From Eurosta solidaginis (Eukaryota; Arthropoda; Insecta; Diptera; Tephritidae), in assembly GCF_040869045.1 (NCBI RefSeq), contig NC_090319.1, positions 261,098,897 to 261,162,896 of the forward strand: 64,000 nucleotides of DNA, read 5' to 3'. A model generated the notes under the pieces. The model made no database searches. It saw nothing but the letters and a program-made list of their open reading frames with translations, and had not been told where the DNA came from. Numbering within the stretch: the stretch's first letter is position 1; every line of letters starts with the position of its first letter. Of the stretch, positions 57,346 through 64,000 are shown in pieces. A program made the position numbers and the translations under genes.

Positions 57346-58305
57346 AACATCACAGGAACACTCTTCGGTTTGCCGTGAAGCGACCCTGCAAATTTGAATG
57401 AAGTCGCTTTAAGGAAATGTTTAAAATTTTTAACGAAAGAGTATTTTTCAAAAGTTGTATGCATCCTTAACCATTTACATATGTTGCATTAACTTGACAA
57501 CGCGCATAAATATGTACATACATATGTGAAGCCGATACATCCATCCATAACTATGTACATATAAATGTGCTCCCAAAGTTAAACTAGGCAAACGAATGTT
57601 ACCGCAATAACAACAACAACACGTATGTACGTATGTGATACACAAAAGCACTCAAAGCAAGTTTGCTCGCAGAGTTCACAGCGAACAAACACACGCACTG
57701 CATTTTTTGGAAATGCAAAGAACCGTTTGTAAATCGAACCGTTCTGTTTGAACTGACGGGCGTACAATGACATTTAGCGACTTTTTTTATAAGATTTATA
57801 GATGTGATAGAAAAAATCTAGTGTCTATCGAACTAGTACTTATTGTTACTTAATATCTTCTGAACCAGAAATTGGTATCACTAGTTACTGACGTCCCTAC
57901 AGGATAAATAAAATTAAAAAATAATAAAAAATAGTGGAATTGAGGCGAAGAAAGCACCCGAAGGGATACAAAGAGGACATTTCGAACAATATCCGAAAGG
58001 GCATTAGGTAGAGTATAAAAAGGACCTGTCTGACAGCATCTCCTTAGATATAAACAGTTATAATTGGTCTGTCCATAGGATATTCTCAAACAAAAGTTAT
58101 AGTCGCCTACTCCTTAGAGACTCAGCCCTGATTCATTCTAGACTAATCGCATATTATCCAGGGCATATACATATGTATGTTTGTATTTATTTTATGCATT
58201 TTTTTTAAACAAAAGCGCGCTGCTAAGAGCTCAACACGCTTGTGCACGGCGTAGCTTTTGAATAATCCATTTGTCCTTTGAGAACGGGAATGGAAATTAA
58301 AAAAA
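57346..58305. other. Stretch without recognised features
   Basis: No gene is supported. A CAA run is near 57610. Confidence 0.45.
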
Positions 58306-58309
58306 AAAG

Positions 58310-61183
58310 CAAGTAAGGAAGGCTAAGTTCGGGTGTAACCGAACATTACATACTCAGTTGAGAGCTGTGGAGACAAAGTAAGGGAAAATCACCATGTTGT
58401 AAAAAGAACCTAGGGTAACCCTGGAATGTGTTTGTATGACATGTGTAGCAAATGAAATGTGTTAATGATAATTTTAAAATGGAGTGGGCCTAAGTTTTAT
58501 AGGTGGACGCCTTTTCGAGATATCGCCATAAAGGTGGACCAGGGGTGACTCTAGAATTTATTTTGTACGATATGAGTATCATATGATAGGTATTAATAAG
58601 TATTTTAAAAGGGCGTGGGCCTAAGTTCTATAGATGGACGCTGTTTCGAGATATCGCCATAAAGATGGACCAGGGGTGACTCTAGAATTTGTTTGTACGA
58701 TATGAGTATCGAATGAAAGGTGTTAATGAGTATTTTAAGAGGGCGTGGGCCTTAGTTCTATAGATGGACGCTGTTTCGAGATATCGCCATAAAGATGGAC
58801 CAGGGGTGACTCTAGAATTTGTTTGTACGATATGAGTATCAAATGAAAGGTGTTAATGAGTATTTTAAGAGGGCGTGGGCCTTAGTTCTATATGTGGACG
58901 CCTTTTCGAGATATCGCCATAAAGATGGACCAGGGGTGACTCTAGAATTTATTTGTACGATATGAGTATCATATGATAGGTATTAATGAGTATTTTAAAA
59001 GGGCGTGGGCCTAAGTTCTATAGATGGACGCTGTTTCGAGATATCGCCATAAAGATGGACCAGGGGTGACTCTAGAATTTGTTTGTACGATATGAGTATC
59101 AAATGAAAGGTGTTAATGAGTATTTTAAGAGGGCGTGGGCCTTAGTTCTATATGTGGACGCCTTTTCGAGATATCGCCATAAAGATGGACCAGGGGTGAC
59201 TCTAGAATTTATTTTGTACGATATGAGTATCATATGATAGGTATTAATAAGTATTTTAAAAGGGCGTGGGCCTAAGTTCTATAGATGGACGCTGTTTCGA
59301 GATATCGCCATAAAGATGGACCAGGGGTGACTCTAGAATTTGTTTGTACGATATGAGTATCGAATGAAAGGTGTTAATGAGTATTTTAAGAGGGCGTGGG
59401 CCTTAGTTCTATAGATGGACGCTGTTTCGAGATATCGCCATAAAGATGGACCAGGGGTGACTCTAGAATTTGTTTGTACGATATGAGTATCAAATGAAAG
59501 GTGTTAATAATGAGTATTTTGAAACGGAGTGGGCCTTAGTTCAATAGGTGGACGTCTTTTCGGAATATCGTTATAAAAGTGGACCAGGGTTGACTCTAGA
59601 ATGCGTTAGTACAATATGGGTATCAAACGAAAGGTGTTAATAAGTGTTTTAAAAGGGAGTGGGCCTTAGTTCAATAGGTGGACGCCTTTTCGAGATATCT
59701 CCATAAACGTGGACCAGGGGTGACTCTAGAATTTATTTGTACGATATGGGTATCAAATGAAAGGTGTTAATGAGTATTTTAAAAGCGCAGGGTCTTAGTT
59801 CTATAGGTGGAAGCCTTTTCGAAATATCGCCATAAAGGTGGACCAGGGGTGACTCTGGAATTTGTTTGTACGATATGGGTATCAAATGAAAGGTGTTAAT
59901 GAGTATTTTAAAAGGGCGTGGGCCTTAGTTCTATAGGTGGACGCCTTTTCGAGATATCGCCATAAACGTGGACAGGGGTGACTCCAGAATTTGTTTCTAC
60001 TATATGGGTATCAAATGAAAGGTGTTAATGAGTATTTTAAAAGGGCGTGGGCCTTAGTTCTATAGGTGGACGCCTTTTCGAGATATCGCCACAAAGGTGG
60101 ACCAGGGGTGACTCTAGAATTTGTTTGTACGATATGGGTATCAAATGAAAGGTGTTAATTAGTATTTTAAAAGGGCGTGGGCCTTAGTTCTATAGGTGGA
60201 CGCCTTTTCGAAATATCGCCATAAAGGTGGACCAGGGGTGACTCTAGAATTTGTTTGTACGATATGGGTATCAAATGAAAGGTGTTAATGAGTATTTTAA
60301 AAGGGCGTGGGTCTTAGTTCTATAGGTGGACGCCTTTTCGAAATATCGCCATAAAGGTGGACCAGGGGTGATTCTAGAGTTTGTTTGTACGATATGGGTA
60401 TCAAATGAAAGGTGTTAATGAGTATTTTAAAAAGGAGTGGGCCTTAGTTCTATATGTGGACGCCTTTTCGAGATATCGCCATAAACGTGGACAAGGGTGA
60501 CTCCAGAATTTGTTTCTAATATATGGGTATCAAATTAAAGGTGTTAATGAGTATTTTAAAAGGCCGTGGGCTTTAGTTCTATAGGTGGATGCCTTTTCGA
60601 GATATCTCCATAAACGTGGACCAGGGGTGACTCTAGAATTTATTTGTACGATATGGGTATCAAATGAAAGGTGTTAATGAGTATTTTAAAAGGCCGTGGG
60701 CCTTAGTTCTATAGGTGGATGCCTTTTCGAGATATCTCCATAAACGTGGACCAGGGGTGACTCTAGAATTTATTTGTACGATATGGGTATCAAATGAAAG
60801 GTGTTAATGAGTATTTTAAAAGGGCGTGGGTCTTAGTTCTATAGGTGGACGCCTTTTCGAAATATCGCCATAAAGGTGGACCAGGGGTGATTCTAGATTT
60901 TGTTTGTACGATATGGGTATCAAATGAAAGGTGTTAATGAGTATTTTAAAAAGGAGTGGGCCTTAGTTCTATATGTGGACGCCTTTTCGAGATATCGCCA
61001 TAAACGTGGACAAGGGTGACTCCAGAATTTGTTTCTAATATATGGGTATCAAATTAAAGGTGTTAATGAGTATTTTAAAAGGCCGTGGGCTTTAGTTCTA
61101 TAGGTGGATGCCTTTTCGAGATATCGCCATAAACGTGGACCAGGGGTGACTCTAGAATTTATTTGTACGGTATGGGTATCAAA
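58310..61183 (+). mobile_element. Dispersed element, family A, copy 4, expanded array, cut by LINE copy B
   Basis: It opens with gcaagtaaggaaggctaag, hairpin gttcgggtgtaaccgaac and tactcagttgagagc, as the other family A copies. The tandem 130-bp units begin near 58430 and continue to the LINE at about 61184. The distal part of family A (ccgtccgt block, other terminus) is absent in this window. Confidence 0.8.
58430..61183 (+). repeat. 130-bp tandem array, about 21 units, with higher-order structure
   Basis: The unit reads gtacgatatgggtatcaaat, gaaaggtgttaatgagta, gggcgtgggccttagttcta, taggtggacgccttttcgag, atatcgccataaaggtgg and accaggggtgactctagaat. A block of five units (from about 58558) repeats from about 59211 with its private changes (attttgtacg, atatgataggtattaataag). 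A block of four repeats at an offset of about 519 bases (60371 and 60890). Family A copies elsewhere have only three to six units. Confidence 0.85.
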
Positions 61184-61425
61184 TTTTTTTATTTATTTAT
61201 TTATTTATTTATTATTTAAAGTCGACGACAAACTATGGTCGACTGCATAATATAAAAGATATATAAATATACAACTCAAAAGATAAAATTTAAGATATAT
61301 CGAGCTTTCAACAATGTTATATTACAAACAAAGAAATATTAATGAACATTACTATTTAATTTCAGAATATAATAATAATAAGAAATATGAGCAGAAATAA
61401 GATCTTATGCCGAAATCTTATACTG

Positions 61426-61728
61426 GCGGAATGCATCAGATTCCGCTCAGCATGACTTCGGAATGCAGTGGATTCCAATCTCCCTGTTGGAATGCAACAA
61501 GATTCCAATCAGCATGTCATGGGAATCCGGCAGTGCTAAGAGTAGTGTAATGAGGATACGCCATCACAAGGCATAAAAAAGTAACATGACCTGTGTTGTT
61601 GGAATGCACCGGATTCCAATCAGCTCGATGCCTGACCCATAAGATTATACTGCCGGAATGCATACGATTCCGGTCAGTGACTCTTGAAAAAGCATGTTTT
61701 TTACGTTGTTGGAATGCACCAGATTCCA
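61426..61728 (-). repeat. Array of six stem-loops in the LINE 3' UTR (copy B)
   Basis: Stem-loops at about 61426-61446, 61460-61476, 61487-61510, 61599-61620, 61653-61674 and 61709-61730. The stems are TTGGAAT with ATTCCAA in three, CCGGAAT with ATTCCGG in one, and GCGGAAT with ATTCCGC in one; the remaining one has a mismatch. The first is better paired here than in copy A. Confidence 0.75.
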
Positions 61729-61857
61729 ATCAACACAGTACTGTCTTGTTCCTTCTTAATGAGACATGTTGATAAATGTTCCTCCATCCTTAAGCGAGAT
61801 AGTTCCTGTTTTTTATCGAAGGAATAAATGCCGGCAAATTAAATTAGCTTGTATCTC

Positions 61858-64000
61858 TTAAATTAGATAGGCAAGTATTGCATTACGTATAGTGGCAAAA
61901 GTACATTCAAGACTGATGTAGCTATACAAGTCATTGTAGTGCGCGCACCAGATAAGAAGAGGATTATTTTTAGCAAAGTTTCGTCGACAAAGGGGTAAAT
62001 AGAAAGGAACGTAGTGTCTGGATACTCTAGGGGGAACCGCAAAAAACAAGCGGCTGAGGAGGTCCGCGGAATCAATTTCTCCAATAATGAGCTTATGGAT
62101 GAACAATACCCCCAGTAATATTCTCCGATTTTCCAGAGTGGGTAAGTTAATAAGAAGAAGTCTACTTCTGTATGGAGGAAGGTGGAGACTTGAGTCCCAA
62201 TTAAGGCCGCGCAATGCAAATATCAAAAATTGCTTTTGAACTGACTCAAGACGCTTTATATGCTTTTGAGAAACAGGGGACCAAACGCATGAGCAATACT
62301 CGAGTATTGGACGAACCAGCGATGTGTAAAGAACCTTAGTGAGGTACGGATCATCGAACTCTTTAGCCCATCTTTTAACAAATCCAAGTAAACCCAACGC
62401 TTTGTTGGCTATAGATGAAATATGCATGTTAAAATTCAATTTCGGATCAAAAAGGACACCTAGATCATTTGCAATAGATATACGCTCCAAAGGCGTACCA
62501 TCTATTACATAAGATTTCAATGCTGGCTTCACTCGGTGAAATGTCATATGCTTACATTTAGAGCAATTTAAAGCTAATAAATTTGTTGTGCACCAACATT
62601 GGAACGAGTCCAAGTCGGCCTGAAGAAGATCCAAGGAACTCAAATCGGTAGGACAGTAAGTGTAGCAAAGTTTTACATCATCCGCATACATTATAGTATG
62701 GGAATATAATATTGTCTGTGGCAAGTCATTAATGAAAAGGGCAAAGAGCAAAGGGCCTAGATGACTTCCCTGGGGTACGCCAGAGGAAACTCCGAACGAT
62801 TCCGACAGATTGCACTTGAACAGGACTTTTTGGGTCCGGTTAGAAAGATAGCTTTTCAGCCACATTAATAGGTGAAACGGAAAGCCCAGTAAATCAAGCT
62901 TATGAATAAGCAACTCGTGGTTGACGGTATCAAATGCTTTGCTGAAGTCCGTGTAGATGACATCCGTTTGCTTGTTCGCTAAAAATCCTTCCATAACTAT
63001 AGAGGTGAATACAAGCAAATTTGTAGTGGTTGACCTTTGACGAATAAAACCGTGTTGGCATGGAGATAAAAGACTAGAACACTGATATTGCAGTTGATTG
63101 GTGACAATCTGTTCAAAGACTTTAGGAATGACTGAAAGTTTAGCAATACCCCTGTAGTTTTCAACTTTTGACCTACTACCTTTTTTATGCAGGGGTATAA
63201 TAAAAGACTGTTTCCAAAGTGCCGGGAATGACGCAGATCCCAGAGATAGCTCAAATAATTTTAAAATAGGCTCATACATGTTTTCGGCGCAGTACCTAAG
63301 CACGCAGCTAGGAACACCGTCCGGTCCCGGAGAAAAGGTGGGCTTCAAAGATTGAAGACTCTGAAGAACAATATTAGCATCAATAGCAGGATTCCTAATG
63401 TAATTCGAGCTATCTAAGCGATAGGGATATTGACCAGAATGTAAACCACTGGATGAATACGTGGACTTAAAGAACTCAGAAAATAGTTCAGCAACGTCGT
63501 CATCAGTGCAAGCTTTTTTACCTCCAAAGGTTAATGAGGAAGGATACCCAGAAGTTTTCCGCTTTGAATTTACGAAACTGTAAAACTTTTTTGGATTTCT
63601 AAAAAAATGGGCTTTACAACAACTCAAGTAATTTTTATAACAAAGCTGATTAAGACGGTGAAATTTAGAACGAGCTATTAGATATTTAGAGAGGTCAGCA
63701 GATGCTCCAGATTTCTTGAACCTCTTATAAAGCCTAGATTTGATGTTATTATGTCTGATAAGTTGCCTTGAAAACCAAGGGGGCTTATTCGAACATAGGG
63801 TATAGCGAGTAGGAATGCAGGTATCAAAGAAGCTATCAAGCGTACTGTAAAATATAGAGATAGCCGAATCGACATCAGTGCAAGCATAGAGATCCGACCA
63901 ATCATGGGAAGCCAACAGATCATTGAGCATAATGAAATTCGCTTTGTAGAAGCATCTAGATCGGGGACGAGACTGTACTTGAATCCTACGGGGTAGGCTG
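61858..64000 (-). CDS. LINE ORF2 (endonuclease-reverse transcriptase), intact in the visible part
   Basis: An open frame of at least 714 codons runs from the window end (no start or stop before 64000) to 61858. The frame extends upstream of the ATG at 63930 (SLPRRIQVQS, then CFYKANFIMLNDL), so that ATG is internal. Counting from it: linker from the endonuclease to about 190; RT start FSPGPDG at 199-205; HGFIRQRSTTTNLL near 294-305; motif A DFSKAFD at 328-334; PQGS at 386-389; catalytic YADD at 415-418; C-terminal domain to 690, with no RNase H. Known role: target-primed reverse transcription of the LINE RNA. All catalytic residues I can check are present. Activity would also need intact ORF1 and endonuclease outside the window. 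Confidence 0.92.
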   Translation of the reverse strand, partial: SLPRRIQVQSRPRSRCFYKANFIMLNDLLASHDWSDLYACTDVDSAISIFYSTLDSFFDTCIPTRYTLCSNKPPWFSRQLIRHNNIKSRLYKRFKKSGASADLSKYLIARSKFHRLNQLCYKNYLSCCKAHFFRNPKKFYSFVNSKRKTSGYPSSLTFGGKKACTDDDVAELFSEFFKSTYSSSGLHSGQYPYRLDSSNYIRNPAIDANIVLQSLQSLKPTFSPGPDGVPSCVLRYCAENMYEPILKLFELSLGSASFPALWKQSFIIPLHKKGSRSKVENYRGIAKLSVIPKVFEQIVTNQLQYQCSSLLSPCQHGFIRQRSTTTNLLVFTSIVMEGFLANKQTDVIYTDFSKAFDTVNHELLIHKLDLLGFPFHLLMWLKSYLSNRTQKVLFKCNLSESFGVSSGVPQGSHLGPLLFALFINDLPQTILYSHTIMYADDVKLCYTYCPTDLSSLDLLQADLDSFQCWCTTNLLALNCSKCKHMTFHRVKPALKSYVIDGTPLERISIANDLGVLFDPKLNFNMHISSIANKALGLLGFVKRWAKEFDDPYLTKVLYTSLVRPILEYCSCVWSPVSQKHIKRLESVQKQFLIFALRGLNWDSSLHLPPYRSRLLLINLPTLENRRILLGVLFIHKLIIGEIDSADLLSRLFFAVPPRVSRHYVPFYLPLCRRNFAKNNPLLIWCAHYNDLYSYISLECTFATIRNAILAYLI

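Larger units (their letters stand above)
61184..64000 (-). mobile_element. CR1/Jockey-group LINE, copy B, runs off the window
   Basis: The 3' tail of attt/aaat units starts at about 61184 inside a family A tandem unit, so the insertion is younger than the array. The 3' UTR and ORF2 align with copy A at high identity. The visible ORF2 has no stop or frameshift up to the window end. The 5' part (ORF1, endonuclease start) is outside the window. Confidence 0.9.

Noticed and set aside
58430..61183. CRISPR array
   Set aside because: Units are contiguous 130-bp repeats without unique spacers, in a eukaryotic transposon context.

Overview
The window reads as an AT-rich, gene-poor stretch of a fly genome. 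A tephritid fruit fly is my best guess. That guess rests on recognising several dispersed repeat families I associate with tephritids, not on a marker gene, so it is an inference. I see no intact host gene. The only host-derived coding sequence is a broken piece of the pseudouridine synthase gene PUS7 (TruD family) near 14.4-15.1 kb. Everything else recognisable is mobile or repetitive DNA.

Layout. Two copies of one CR1/Jockey-group LINE lie in the same orientation (minus strand) at the two edges. The left copy (457 to about 4250) is decayed: a joined ORF1/ORF2 deletion, a frameshift, a stop codon and two substitutions in the reverse transcriptase active site. The right copy (about 61184 to beyond 64000) is open over the whole visible ORF2, with DFSKAFD and YADD intact. 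Between them are three other LINE remnants with coding traces (5.8-6.1, 42.6-43.2 and 47.25-49.0 kb), a short LINE tail (4.5 kb), a 5'-truncated Penelope-like element with a GIY-YIG endonuclease (29.4-30.25 kb), a ZMYM1-like hAT transposase remnant (11.5-12.1 kb), and a non-autonomous hAT element with an exact 8-bp target duplication (37565-38155).

Two related non-coding families (called A and B here) fill 6.4-10.6, 12.1-12.8, 24.1-25.3, 32.1-33.9, 43.3-44.5 and 58.3-61.2 kb. They share terminal sequences and a terminal hairpin but differ inside. Family A carries a 130-bp tandem unit that has grown to about 21 units with higher-order structure at 58.4-61.2 kb; the right-hand LINE is inserted in that array. 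Inverted-repeat (fold-back) elements are unusually common: 18.07-18.86, 22.27-22.60, 26.79-27.30, 45.47-45.83, 50.78-51.02, 53.97-54.35 and 54.60-55.08 kb. Three of them carry tRNA-like pol III promoter boxes or a tRNA T-arm at the centre. Long stretches of degenerate short-period repeats fill much of the rest: AACCGGTT-rich at 38.5-39.2 and 40.5-42.0 kb, TTATCG-rich at 25.4-26.0 kb, AATTC-rich at 50.7-52.1 kb, and GAAACCGA-like at 4.7-5.6 and 45.9-46.8 kb.

Observations most worth a second look: (1) an array of six similar stem-loops in the 3' UTR of the edge LINE, with paired base changes between loops that preserve the stem; (2) the PUS7 fragment joined directly to what looks like the 3' end of a Penelope-type element containing a hammerhead-like core; (3) a GC-rich core with three consecutive perfect hairpins at 54756-54844 inside an inverted-repeat element; (4) near-perfect palindromes with tRNA-derived sequence at the tip. 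These calls come from reading the sequence by eye; no alignment, folding or database search was run.
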